From Eretmocerus hayati (taxonomy: Eukaryota > Arthropoda > Insecta > Hymenoptera > Aphelinidae), in assembly GCA_029851415.1 (NCBI GenBank), contig CM056744.1, positions 118,452,838 to 118,516,837 on the forward strand: DNA of 64,000 nt. Direction: 5' to 3'. Below the pieces are notes generated by a model. The model had not been told where the DNA came from. It saw nothing but the letters and a program-made list of their open reading frames with translations, and ran no database searches. Positions 10,536 through 22,550 of the stretch are shown here, one piece after another. The position numbers were made by a program, and so were the translations under genes. Positions within the stretch are counted from its first letter, which is position 1; each line of letters starts with the position of its first letter.

Positions 10536-11067
10536 GTATGTATTCAACCGAGCTTAAGAGCGTGAACCTGGAACGAATGGAGGTTAATGTAAGACGTAAA
10601 TACTAAATCTGGGCAAACAAAAACCAATTCCAAGGTCCAAGGCTGATACCTACACTTCGCGAAAGAAGTTGGATTTAAAAAGTCGTAAACTTTGAAGAGA
10701 TGGTGCTCTATAATTCGTCTGCGGCAGTCTTGTAAAAATAGCTGGCTAGCTGGATGTCCGACTTGTAAACACGCAGACGATGAGTTTCAGCAACACCGCT
10801 CGTTTCACACGCGAAGAAAGCCGAATGAGGCCTACCTATTACTTGATGAAATTGCTGGCCATCTCCCATCGTTACCACGTAGAGTCCTCCAGGATTCATT
10901 TCCGGGTTTGTAATCATCTTCAAATGCGGCTAACAATACTAGACATACATATAGCTTTGATTCTGTTGTGAGATTAAGCTGTAATATTATACTGTCAGCT
11001 GTCATATTCCCTCTAAGACATTATGATATCCATCCACTAAATATGAAACCACATCGCTACATTTCAG

Positions 11068-11422
11068 GATATGCATTGGAAATTCTTGCCCAATGATCCA
11101 GATTGCACGGAAAGATTGTTTGAGCTTATCGGCTTATTTCCTAGCTTTCCAACTTGGTAAAATTTCGCTGTTAAGGAAATATGATGTAAGTTGGCCATTA
11201 CGACGGTTTCGGTTATCAACTTAAGCGTGTCTCGTTATTTTCCAATTTTTATCGACGCATTTTGATTTTAAGGATTATCTGAATACCCGAAATAATATCT
11301 CAAATGCATTTGATTCTTACGAGCCGAACGAACTTGACGAAAAAGTGACTACACGCGAGGCGATACATTCGAGCAACAGAATATTGCGTAGCGGACACAA
11401 ATTGTACTTATCCTACAATTAA
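11068..11422 (+). CDS. Candidate terminal exons of an unrecognised gene
   Basis: Exon 11068-11185 (acceptor CATTTCAG, donor GAT|GTAAGT) joins in phase 0 to 11273-11422 (acceptor ATTTTAAG), ending in TAA: 39 plus 49 codons. The first exon needs an upstream exon ending in phase 2, and I could not find one. The product is unrecognised. The tidy splice sites and the open frame across both are the only support. It ends 266 bases before the carbonic-anhydrase-related gene, on the same strand. Confidence 0.3.
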
Positions 11423-11688
11423 ACGAGAGTCCAGGTGATTGACCTACATATTTGATTCATTGCTTTCTTGACATCTGCTTCATCATCTTTCGTTTTCGAT
11501 CGCTCACATGCAGCCTAAGGCTCCCATATAGTATGCGGACGACACGGGCGACACGGCCATGCATGAGTAGCAGAAGGCTAGCACTCATCGCGATTAGTTT
11601 ACAAAATGCCACATAGAGTATAACCGGCTTGATTGAATTTCAAAATTAAACATGTGACCAGGCTCTCATTTAATTAATCATCAAGAAA

Positions 11689-14600
11689 ATGTTGGAATAT
11701 TCATTGCCAGAACTCCTCGCAATCTGTGGCAGCGTTCTTCTCATAAGTATGTAGACCTACATTTTAACCTCGAATGAATGCACTCAGAATCTGCAGTCTT
11801 AGATTCTCAGAAATCACATCTCACTCACTCTTCTTCTAATGCACCGACAACCATAAAATTATTGATTTCATCTTTATCAAAAAGTTTCGCGTTCCCGTAA
11901 AATAGAGTCACTCGCGCGGCTTCAGTGCATACAATCTGCGAAAGTATGATATCATGCCATCATCAGCTCGTCGGCGCTCAATACTTTCAAATCATAATTT
12001 CACAATCGCCTCCTCAATCTAATTGCGGATTCTCTAACTTAGACATGCCATTATCGATTCTACGATCTAGTCTATACGTATACTCTTACGAAAAATTAAA
12101 ATCGAATAAGCTTGAACTTTAAAAATAGCCCTGCTGCTTATGGACCTGCTGGACAGTTCGTGCATCCTGTCCTCGTTAGATTGTCCGTCTAGTGCCCAAC
12201 CTGGGCCCTTCGTCTACAGTGAATCTGGTGGACCCGGAACCTGGCGATGCACCTACCCCGAAGCCAATGGATGCGAACAGTCACCAATCAATGTGGCCTG
12301 TCGCTCTGCTACAGTACTCACCCCGAGCGATCCTCTCAGATGGAAAGGCTATGCCGAAGAGCCAGTTTCCGCCAGTATCGTCAATGATGGCAACACAGGT
12401 AACATTTGACTCATGGCAATTGACAGTGCAGTAATGAGTTGACTCTTTGCGGTGTCGAGTGTTCAAATGATTTGCGGCTACTTGTGCTCAACTATAAAGC
12501 CTGTTAGGCATTTTTGCTAAAGTTCCAGAATAGTATGCATCGTTGATATTGAGAGAGTTCTGCTAAAAATTATGTATGATTTGAATAGCTTCTCCGGTCA
12601 AAATCGAAAAGGGACCGGTATCCAGCCATCGGATGAGTTGTGTTTTGCCTTCGTTCAAGTTCTTTTTTTAGCCCTTTTTTGTTTTATTATCGCAACCTCT
12701 ATGAATTCAAAATTTCAATCTATACCATATTATTCCTAAAATCACGGGATCAGTCACCAATCTGAGACAAGTCAAGTTTTTTTAAATAGGAATGCTTCAA
12801 TAAGAAAAAATGTCACCCATTTGAACTGACAACTCAGCTTCCGGAATTTATTTTGAATCGAGACCTTCGAGGCCTTGAAACCAGTCGAGCGAGCTTTCTC
12901 TGGCTTCATAGAAAATCGTTCGAGAGACTACTCTGTGAACTGAATACGTTTGAAATTTCTTCCCTTGAAGCTCATCCCATTTGCCACGTTTGAACGGATA
13001 TCGGGAGAAGATTACGCTCAAACAGAGTCCCTTTGAATGAGCTTTGCTCGCTCTCATTATAACTTCCCAACTGAGGGTACTTTCGAAGCAGCTAAAGTAC
13101 AATTCTCGACCAGTGTCTCGAATCAAAATGCACTGACAAGGGACTAATGATTGGGACAGAATCCGATTTAAGGTTTATTCCATCTGGATCTCATTTTTCT
13201 CAAAAATTGAAAAAATTCAGAGCCAACTCCTTTGTTGAAAATTCATTGTTAAAGACTCATTGTACAGATTTCAGATTCATTTTAGCCTCATAAGTCTTTC
13301 AACTCATTGATCATGATTGATTAGTGGAAGAGATGAGATATTATTCAACTTTAATTTCGTTATTACCGAGCTAGGCAGAAACTCATCAAGAATTCAGTAG
13401 CAAACGGACTCTCATTCGAGTTAATCAGATTTAATTCTGCTGCAGTTGTGCTATTTGGCTTTTGGACATGCCCATCTCGTCCAACGTTACAAGGTGGCCC
13501 TCTGAAAGGCTGCTACGATTTCCATTCGGTGGTTTTCCGATGGGGTCCGTCTGACCACGATGGCAGCGAACACAGCCTCGACTACGTTCGCTACCCACTC
13601 GAGTTGCAGGTCGTCCACACGAAGCGCGGTGTATGCGATCCCAAACCCAAGCTCAAGGATGCCCTCGTCATCGTCTCCTATTTTTTTCAAGTGAGCATAC
13701 GGATAATCTCAATTCCCGTCAAAAATTTTGAGCTTCGCGATGCGAAATTGAAATTTTTCATTAGATAGAACGGTCTCTGCTGTCGAGTGCAAGCTCACAT
13801 TTTGAAGTGTGATGACTTTTGACGAAGTTGGCCCGACGAAACGAATCAGAGCTTCAGAAATTTTCGCAGTAGAATTAGCTCAAAAATTCAATACACTTGT
13901 TTTGTTACATTTATCGATCATTCAATCAGATTCCCTGCAAAATCCGAAATTCGAAAAGCTTTACTGAAATTCTTTGAATAATCACCTTCTACAATTGTCC
14001 TTACATACCACTTAGAATGAGTTGAAACTCCAATCAACCTTTTGCATTCAAACACAACAAACCTCTCTAAAAACCGAGCATTTCTCTATCGTTTGTCGAT
14101 CATTTTTCCACCGATTTTAGATAACCAGTGCCGACAATCCATACATGGATATGGTCGTGACGAACCTATGGAGGGTGAGCAGTCCTGGAGCTCACGCACA
14201 CGTTGCTCCGTTCCCACTCGAGTGGCTCTTTCCCTGCTTTGAGCGCAAATTTTACACATATCATGGTTCGCTTACATATCCTCCTTGCAGCGAGACTGTC
14301 GTATGGATTCTTCAGCCCGAGACTATTTCCGTGTCTTCCAAACAGGTGAGCTTCTAAGACCCTCTCAGATTTCGCAACTTGAAAAATCAAGTTTAGAGGA
14401 CCTTGCTTTTCAAGCGGTAAAAGTGAGTTTTTTCAACCAGCATGAACATTTTTCATTAAGAAAATTGGCAAACAGATTTGGTCGATTTCACTATGGTGTC
14501 GGTCCGTCTATCTCGATATAATTTGATACAAGCACGTCAAACGCTTGCGGGTGCATCAAAGTTCTAACGAAATCATTCACTCGCAATGGAAACATTTTAC

Positions 14601-14860
14601 TCTCAAATTCTATTCTGAATATTTCCGTCGAAAAAGGCGATTAAAGAGACATTTCTGTTGAAGGCAAATATGACTGAATCACAAGTTGCCTGTTCAGAAA
14701 TTCGCGAATATTTTGAATCTCTCGTGAGAATACTAATGGAGGTGTCGTTTATTTACAGGTTGCTGAGTTCCGTAAAGTTTGCTCGGTGGAAGGACCAATT
14801 GTATCAAACACCAGACCGGTACAGAAGCTGCACGATCGGCAAATTTTTTACTATGCCTGA
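11689..14860 (+). CDS. Secreted carbonic-anhydrase-related protein, copy A
   Basis: Five exons (11689-11746, 12180-12398, 13446-13690, 14121-14345, 14759-14860) with GT/AG borders and compatible phases (1,1,0,0) encode 282 residues, the normal alpha-CA length. Residues 1-19 (MLEYSLPELLAICGSVLLI) are a signal peptide. Alpha-CA landmarks follow in order: QSPIN 53-57, GGPL 109-112, GSEH 132-135, FFQ 172-174, HGSLTYPPCSE 222-232, NTRPVQ near 266-271. The three zinc-ligand positions (CA II 94, 96, 119) are Val122, Arg124 and Gln147, and the proton-shuttle position 64 is Asn91. Glu134 and Thr226, the gate-keeping pair, remain. Catalysis of CO2 hydration is therefore not expected. Non-catalytic CARPs VIII, X and XI are known to act as binding proteins. 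The role here, probably extracellular, is unknown. The predicted product is the same as the copy at 29187-32358. Confidence 0.93.
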
Positions 14861-15700
14861 ATTCTTTCATCTACTTGAATATCTTGTACGGGACAGATAA
14901 AGACGGGGAACGTTCCGCGTTTGAAGAAATCATCACGTAAAAATACTTGTGCCAGGTAAAGAGCATCTATTGTTCTAAAATTATACTTTCACATGGCGTC
15001 CGAATTTTCGGACGGATTCTGAAATGTTCTCCCTTAATTTACCTATACAACTTCACAGTATCAGTTCATTATATCAAATATCTGGATGGACAGGACCAGT
15101 ATCAGCTACCCAAATGAAAACTTAGATGGGGCATGTCTTTGAGGAGTGTTTTACAGTTTATTCAAAATTGTCACCTCGGTCTTGAAGGTTGGGTGTAATA
15201 TTGTTCTTCGTCGATGAAATCCTTATCACAGACACAGATATCTATGACATCTATCCACACAGCGTGAAATTTTCAAGAAATGACTCGGTGTTAGTCAAAT
15301 TTTGGTTTTTACTACTGTCTCAAAATAGGAGTATTATACCTGAACCTTCATGATGAAAGGATAATTATTTTATGACCGATTGTCCCGGAAATCCAGGCTA
15401 AAGACTATACCTTTATTCTTCTCTCATGGCTGCGATGAAACATAAAAAAAGGTATTGCGAATTGAAACTCCGCATTGGCTTAATAATAGAATTTGACTTC
15501 CATAGGCTTAATCTCATAGGGAGAGGAAACATTGCATAATAGCAGATATAACTGCATCTTGCAGCAGTCGCGAGAACGAGTCCTATGCAAACTCTAGTAT
15601 AGTGGTGAGTTTCTGCGAATGTGAACGATTCTGGACGTGAACTGATATCACTTTGACTTTCCGCTATGGTTTCATCCATCCTTTCATATTACTTACAGTA

Positions 15701-16373
15701 CCCTACAAAAAAAATGGAACGCGGATACTTTCACTAAAACAGACAAATCTGTCAAATAATTTGTTTCAAACATTTTTTTGATCGGAATTGCATGCCTTCA
15801 GTTGACACCCAAAATTGTGAACAATTCTCATGTCAATCAACCACCCTCCATTCATATGCAAATCATGCTAGCGTGAAAATTCTTACGGGGTGTTGTAGTT
15901 CTTTCCAAGACCTTCAAATTCCTTTTTTGGAACGTTGTCTTACGATCATCCACACTCGAGATAAGTACAAGCGATCTCGTGATACGGGAAAGGTCGTAAT
16001 CCCACGATTGTGACGTACAATCTTCAGAATCTTATGGAATAATCGTCAGCTAGGTTCATTCCAAAGATTGCCGGCAACGTTTGAAAAAAAGATTTTGAAG
16101 GTATTGAAAAGAGCTATACAACATCCCACAAGAATTTCCACGCTAGCATAAGTTGCATATAAAAGGAGGATGATTGATTGAAATAAGAATTTTTTCAATT
16201 TTGAGTGTCAATTAAAGGCATGAAATTTCGATCAAAAAAATCTTTGAAACTCATAATTTGATAGATTTTTTTCTCATCTTTCAAGTGCTTCTTAGAAAGT
16301 TGCTGTAGACCCAAACGCTTCGGAATAATGGCTGTTCTAGTGAAAGTATCCGTGTTCCATTTTTTCTGCAGGG
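15701..16373. mobile_element. 0.67 kb hairpin element, CCCT...AGGG with TA flanks
   Basis: The arms pair over about 320 bases each, beginning CCCTACAAAAAAAATGGAAC and ending in the near-complement, and meet near 15980-16010. TA flanks each end. There is no transposase, and the frame at 15792-16013 lies within the arms. The terminal CCCT links it to the elements at 19292 and 58443. Confidence 0.8.
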
Positions 16374-16562
16374 TACTTACTGTACCTTATTCGATCTGAG
16401 GTCGAGATGTTACCGCATCGTATGTATGTACATACACTCGTCAGTCGTCAGCTATAATATTAGTGAGTACCTAATTAGTGAAAAAAATTGGGATTATTGG
16501 GAAGATCAAAAAAATCGGAAAACGGAAAAGAAATGACAGTGACCTCTCACGTCTGGTAAGGG

Positions 16563-16811
16563 TGATGACAGATAAAGCGCTACGCCACGATTTTGCGCCA
16601 CGCCACGACGCGCTATCGCACGCCACGGCCCAAAAACTCATTCCAGCAAACCCGACCATCGATGGATTAGATTTATTGTTACAGTATCAATCGTGGATTA
16701 TAAGAATAAAACAAATCCATCAATGGTTGGGTTCGCTGAAATGAATTTTTGGGTCGTGGCGTGCGTCGTGGCGTGGCGCAAAATCGTGGCGTAGCGCTTT
16801 ATCTGTCATCA
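16563..16811. mobile_element. MITE with 50-base terminal inverted repeats
   Basis: It starts TGATGACAGATAAAGCGCTA and ends with the complement. The arms continue through GCCACGATTTTGCGCCACGC for about 50 bases around a short AT-rich centre. Non-coding; the frames at 16471-16744 read through it. Confidence 0.8.
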
Positions 16812-17074
16812 TAACGATACGATAAGCAGAAGCCGAGGCAGAAGCACATCACATCATAATGGGAGCTAGTGCCAACGAATCTATATTCGATGGCTAGTGC
16901 AGACTAGGGACAGACGATTTTTCGATTGATCAACATCGACCAGTCTGTCGAGTGTTGTTGCTTCTTGCCTTTTGGCACTTAGTGCCATCATGTTGCATCT
17001 TTCATCATGTAAAGCCATGTAAAGCTGAAAATCAACATCAACTTTATTGAGCAATTTCATCGGACTTTCTGCAG

Positions 17075-17318
17075 GAATATTGGAAAGAATTTTGAATTAT
17101 TTGGATAACAGTGACCTCCAGAACCTCACGAAGAGTGTTGCTACTTTTTTGGACGACTGCCGTTTCAGAAGGATTATATTATTCTGTGTTTGTTTCATCA
17201 TCATCAATGATTTCCGAAATTTATCATGTACAGAACGTAAGATAAGTTATCATTCTCCCGATTCGTGATTTGTCCTTTTTTTGAAATTTTAGGAAATGAA
17301 TTATCCATTTTAAATTGA
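17075..17318 (+). CDS. F-box-like exon, fragment or truncated gene
   Basis: After a good acceptor (GGACTTTCTGCAG) a frame encodes GILERILNYLDNSDLQNLTK, closely fitting the F-box pattern LPxExLxxILxYLxxxDLxxL. The exon can end at 17236 (GAAC|GTAAGA) and splice to 17293 (ATTTTAG), terminating at 17318. F-box domains bind Skp1 in SCF ubiquitin ligases. No substrate-binding domain follows and no start codon is evident, so this is a fragment, or a terminal piece of a gene whose other exons I cannot see. Its motif resembles the tail of the ankyrin gene. Confidence 0.35.
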
Positions 17319-17783
17319 AGATTTGAATGACATTGTCGCTCTTGTAGTACTGAAGCTACTTATTGTCTTACACTGAATTATAAGGGTATTTCTTCATGAA
17401 ATTCAAGAACTAAGAAGTTTTGATTCCATGAAACAGTTCCTAGGTGCCAACATCGCCATATGTAGTTTTCCAAGGCTTTTTGATTTGATTCCTCCCAATA
17501 AACTCTATTATGCATAGAAGTAATTGAAATTGTTAATTTGCATAAAGGTTCAGAGTGGATTTTTCTATGGAGACCTCTTCCTGAAAGTGTGAGTACTAGG
17601 AACATCAGCAAATGATGAATGAAATATCGAGAATTGAAAAGAAGTGGCATATCATAAGTGATTTTGGTAGATTTTTTCGTCCTTGATGGTTAATATACAA
17701 GTTGAACCTTTGGTCTCGTCGATCTTGAAGGACAGTGGGGAACTAAATAAATTCCCAAAATTTCATGATGGAAATTTTATTGC

Positions 17784-17819
17784 GACGTTTCGTCCACTAG
17801 GTTTTGTGGACCTCATCAG
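17784..17819 (-). ncRNA. Hammerhead-ribozyme-like core, minus strand
   Basis: On the minus strand this reads CUGAUGAG, a six-base-pair helix (GUCCAC/GUGGAC) with an eight-base loop, then GAAACGUC. These are the conserved hammerhead boxes and a GUC cleavage triplet with a minimal helix III. One extra G lies between CUGAUGA and the helix, so activity is doubtful. Confidence 0.45.
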
Positions 17820-17946
17820 GTTTCAGGTTTCTGTTTCGACATATGTATAATGATAGAAAATATGAAAATTTTTTACAAATGATGGATGTATAAATATTAA
17901 GATGCGCAACTTACGTTATTCTTTAGATCGTCATGATATTTTGAAC

Positions 17947-17982
17947 CTGATGAGGTCCACAAAACCTAGTGGACGAAACGTC
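17947..17982 (+). ncRNA. Hammerhead-ribozyme-like core, plus strand
   Basis: The mirror copy of the preceding motif on the plus strand, with the same boxes, helix II and extra G. Upstream TTTTG and downstream AAAA could pair as an interrupted helix I. Confidence 0.45.
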
Positions 17983-18087
17983 GCAATAAAATTTCCATCA
18001 TGAAATTTTGGGAATTTATTTAGTTCCCCACTGTCCTTCAAGATCGACGAGACCAAAGGTTCAACTTGTATATAGAAAAGAAGTGGC

Positions 18088-19291
18088 CTTCTGCAAGTCT
18101 GTCTCAGAAGAAGTGAAACTGCTATCCGAGTCAGAGGGTGAGCGCTAGTCTCATGTCAAGAATCTCTCTGCCAAAAACATCTAAGTTTGAGTAGTTAGTA
18201 AAAATTTTCAGCACTTGTCTCACTTCGTGTTCTATTCCATTTGTGTGTATGTTATTTCGAATGCAAGCCATTAATCAATCATCTCATCGGTCGGTCAAAC
18301 TTTTAAAAATAAGATGGCGAGATAAGCAGTGTTCCAAATCATAAGTGATCCTGTCGTAAAGACTCTAAAAATGGGTGCCGGCCACAATTATTGTTATTAC
18401 CTATGCCTGAAAAGGGACATCTAACGCTGATTTATTATTTTCTCTATAAAATATTTGAGCCTATTTTGGCTCGTTAGAAAATCGCATCTGTTACCAGAGA
18501 CAGATGTGATCGAATGCTAAAACGACATATTCAAAGCTCTCAATTCCGAATTTTTTTTATGCTTCTGAGTTGAGACGTTACTAACATGTCAAACGTTCAA
18601 TTCTGTAAATGCTAGGATCTAAGTTTAGCTTATCATACACCATCCACGAACATTACAGTCTAAAATTATTAGTTTAATGTCTTCATTGTGTTGACGCTGA
18701 ACTTTTTACCCAACAGATTTAGGAAAATGTGTGAGAAGTTCAACGAATGATCGGATTGGAAAAAATCGCAAAAGCGAGTAAAATGTCACGTATCACACAG
18801 AATGAAACCTTTATTCTCGTGCCTGCTTGCACACACAGATATTTCCACAAATTCCTTAAATTTTAGGCAAATCATTGATCAAATTCAATTGGCACAATAT
18901 TCGTTACTTTCTATACCCCATCTGACTTTGAGAGTTTTAGAATTGTCCACCACTGCTGGACTTTGACCAAATGCAAGACTCGACTTGATGACTGTATTAT
19001 AGCGAACGAGCAAAGATGAAATTTTTGCTGATAAATTTACACGTTGCAGTGAAGCCTTAAATCTTCACGAATTTTCTCGTATCAAATATTCTATGTACTC
19101 AGTTTTCAAATATTTCTTTGGCAAGCTCATTTGATAAAATAAACTATCTTGGCACAAATGTAATAAATATTCTAGCAAACCCCGAGTGACTCTGTGAAAA
19201 AAATAATCTCTTTGCTCAAACTCTCTTCGTCTGTCTTTGCACACGGCACTTTTTTTTCTTAATTATACTTATCTTAAATGATTTATTATTA
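18088..19291. other. Intergenic, no gene seen
   Basis: AT-rich, no reading frame of note, no repeat or splice structure that I can support. Confidence 0.6.
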
Positions 19292-19419
19292 CCCTGGTAG
19301 AAATTCATCCTAATGTAACACATTATTAGCCATAAAATGGCCATTTTCAGCCAAAATTGGCCAAAAGTAGCCATTTTATGTCTATTAATGTGTTACATCG
19401 AAGTAAATTTCTACCAGGG
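19292..19419. mobile_element. Short fold-back MITE, TA-flanked
   Basis: The ends CCCTGGTAGAAATT and complement enclose a 128-base, almost completely self-complementary element with a TGGCCA-rich centre. TA borders both ends (19290-19291, 19420-19421). Same terminal pattern as 58443-58863. Confidence 0.75.
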
Positions 19420-20308
19420 TATCAACTATTCAAATACCGTATTTTTATCCTCATAAGGAGCATTATGTTCTATACGAATATTATAGAGTAAATACCGTTA
19501 CAACTTGAGCACTTCCTTCAGCAATATAGATATATATATACATATGTACACATAGACTCAATTTTTTAGATCGATCAGGTCAGCACAACTGATATTTACA
19601 TTGAGACATTGACTAGAATACTCTGATCTCGAGAGTAATAAACGTGTCTTAATGACGAGAAAAGCTGTGCTTTTTTAAAGGCTAATGCATGAGTATGAAC
19701 TACAGAATCGCCTTATCCAAAAGAATTTCTACGATCGAATGCAGGATTTGGCAATTTTACCATGTGTTAATTGCAAGTAATAAAAGCTCGTAGGCCGAAC
19801 GCCCAATCCTGCTTACGCCCACGATACTTCTAAACTAGGTTAAAATTGAACAGCTGCTCCTATCTCAGGCAAAGAGTATTATCGTATTACAAAATCCCTT
19901 AAAAACGTCAATTTGATTCTGAAAAACTAAGCGATCAAAGAATGGCTAGATTTGTTGAATTGAATCGACTTCCCCGGTGTCATAAAACTACAATCACTTT
20001 TCGAGAAGCTGAAAAACAGATTTCAGTCAAATCTTGGATTTTGTGAATTCGAAACCCTATCGTGATTACATGTGAAGGGATTCCTTTGAGTGGTGATGAC
20101 GATGAAGAGCATCTCATTGATAAATTCGATTCAGGAATGTACTGCACTCCAAGTTTCTTTATTTTCCTCTCGAAATTTTAATGGAAGTGATATCTAGTAA
20201 ACTTTGCTTCTAGATAAACGGTCTAGAAAACTTTAAAAGTCATTGAAGTTCCCTCTTGGGCATGTAATTCCCGAATATTGAATCCCATCTCCATTTCAAA
20301 AGGTTTGA

Positions 20309-20520
20309 AACGTTCACTGCGACGGGTCCCACCGGTGGGACCCACGATTTTCTGTTTTTCAATCTTCAACAACAATTAATTGTAGTGCTTAAGATTACTA
20401 GAAACGTTAATAATGAGATTAAAAAATAATTTACTCTTATACAGATATATTTGTCGAAATGCGGGAGTCCTGACCATGACTGAAATGAAATTACGAAAAA
20501 ACGGTATCACAGTGAACGTG
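20309..20520. mobile_element. Second element with a perfect 20-base palindrome
   Basis: The ends ACGTTCACTG / CAGTGAACGT are inverted. Near the left end, 20324-20343 is the perfect palindrome GGGTCCCACCGGTGGGACCC. TTAA follows the right end. It is related to 8880-9040 by both the termini and the CCCACCGGTGGG centre. Confidence 0.6.
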
Positions 20521-22295
20521 TTAAAGCGAGGTGGTCAAGGGTTTTCGCGTGACGGGAAATCTTCGAACACATAAACCTTATCGGATTTCGAGGAGAAAAC
20601 GTAGTCTCATGTTCTTTTCTGTATAGATAGAAGATCATGAACACGGGCCAATCAGAATAAGAGATTTTATTAATCCATCTCTGATTATTGACAATACATC
20701 CCCGTCACAAGTCTATTTATACAAAGTATAAAATTTGGTTACGTAACGAATCTGGTTCGACAAAAATACGTAATGTGATGAACTTTGCGATGAGGCTCAA
20801 AGTTGAGATAAGGTAAGTGTATGTAGCCAATTTGCACCTGTTAAGCCATTTTCTCAACAACTTTGGCCCACTCCAATATTATTCAACGTACTTAATTTTT
20901 AAGAGTTTACAAGAGTCTGTATCCAACTTGCCCCCGTCATTCAAAACAATGGAATTCAGCGATGAAGAGCATACAATCATTTTCATTTCCGTGCAACCAC
21001 ATTTGAAGCTTTTTTGTCGATCCAAAAAGCTGCTTCCCGCTTATTTTCGCGCGATAAAATCGTTCTCGGTGCACTGTAAATATTTTTTACGGTATGGTAA
21101 CCCTTTCGAGATAACAGTATGGGGGCATGTTGGGTACACTTCGATGTTGACCTTCTTCTTTCACGAATCATCACCATATTATTTTGCTTATAAAATAGCT
21201 CCAGATTTGACTTTTGCATTTCTAAAAAGCGGGTTTTGAGGGTCTTGAATCAAGGAACCGAGTGCGCTAAGATGCGGAAAATTGGTCAAACTCAGGAATT
21301 TAGACACCAGGTTTACCAAACGCAATTTCCTCGGTGATTTTTAACCGTGCAAATATCAAAAATGCAAAAGTCACTTCAAATTTTCTTTCCCAATGCAGAA
21401 TCATGCAGGATCGCTTTCAACCACTAATTCCATCATATTCTATTATAACAAACATGAAAAAATTTTCGGAAAGGCTAACGATTACCCATTCTCGAGATCA
21501 GCTAATGAGGGCAAGTCGGAAACACTGACCTCATATTCCAAATTTTATCTTGAGGTAATAGAATCCTGGTTAATACAATAATCCGCTAATATATAGATCT
21601 TATATGTGCTCTTCACACATCCAACACATTTTAAATTCTCAATAGTGCATACACAAACAGTTATGGCTACTATGTACGCAGTTTACCTCTGTACTTGATC
21701 TATATGATACATATTTATATATGGAGTGTCCTCTATAAATATCAATGCGGCCGTATCGGCACATCATTATCAAGGCCGTATTCATAATACAAACGTATAA
21801 CAATTATAGAACAACGGTAAGAGTACAATATTCGTTCGTTGATCTCATCAAACCCCGCACTAGCGAAGTGCAAAAGTATGCGCACACACTTGGCAACATT
21901 TCTATTAGGGCGTACCAAAAACGAAAACTATTCCAAACCGATGAGCTTGGGGTGAAAATAGTTGTCATTTCACACGTGGATACGCAAATTTTTTGCTGGG
22001 CACTGAGGCTTCCGAGCAAGAGCCCAAGAAATTCTTAAAAATGAAAAAAAATTCGATAAACGATTTTCGGAAGCGAAGTAACGAGGCGCAGGGTATTCGT
22101 GTAACCTTTTAATCATCGTGTGAACTATTAGAGAGTAGATCACGTGTATTTCTACCAGTAAGAACCGAGAACGAGGTTCTCTCAAGCCTTAGTCTCAAAA
22201 GCTGGGGGTTCTAGTGAGTTGTAAGATACCGATCCTATCAAGAAAACGGCTCTTTGCCAGAAAACACCAAAATCCGTCCAAAATTAGTAAGTTAC
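20521..22295. other. Intergenic; one unassigned 140-codon frame
   Basis: The longest frame (20817-21239, plus) has no recognisable domain, no convincing start and no splice context, and may be chance. Nothing else is supportable in this stretch. Confidence 0.45.
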
Positions 22296-22550
22296 AGGGA
22301 GTGTATTCTAAATTTTGCGGTATAATTTTCTGTCAAATTTTACCGCAAAATTTGCCGACACGGGTGACACTCTGACAGTGATCTGTAAAATTTGCCGCTG
22401 TTACTTCAGTTTGCCGCCGCGGTTTTCTCTAATTTTTACGGCAGAAGCCATCGGCAACGCCAATACGGCAAACTGCAGCAATAGAGGCAAATTTTACAGG
22501 TCACCGTCAGAGTGCCACCCATGCCGGCAAAATTTAGAATATGGACACTG
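22296..22550. mobile_element. MITE, GTATTCTAAATTTTGCGG family
   Basis: Inverted ends GTGTATTCTAAATTTTGCGG and near-complement, with the same internal GCCG/GGCAAA words as 2497-2786. It lacks coding capacity. Confidence 0.75.

Larger units (their letters stand above)
17649..18074. mobile_element. Penelope-like relic with inverted arms and a 13-bp target duplication
   Basis: The insertion is bracketed by the direct repeat GAAAAGAAGTGGC (17636-17648 and 18075-18087). Inside, 17693-17823 and 17943-18073 are near-perfect inverted copies separated by about 119 bases. Each arm contains a hammerhead-ribozyme-like core. Inverted, truncated terminal repeats with hammerhead motifs are typical of Penelope-like retroelements. 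No reverse transcriptase is present. Confidence 0.65.

Noticed and set aside
12140..12179. ATG at 12140 as the start of the CA-related gene
   Set aside because: The acceptor before 12180 joins in phase to a signal-peptide exon at 11689, which better suits this secreted family.
20817..21239. A 140-codon plus-strand frame (also 38315-38737)
   Set aside because: No domain, no convincing start context and no splice support; length is within chance for 64 kb.
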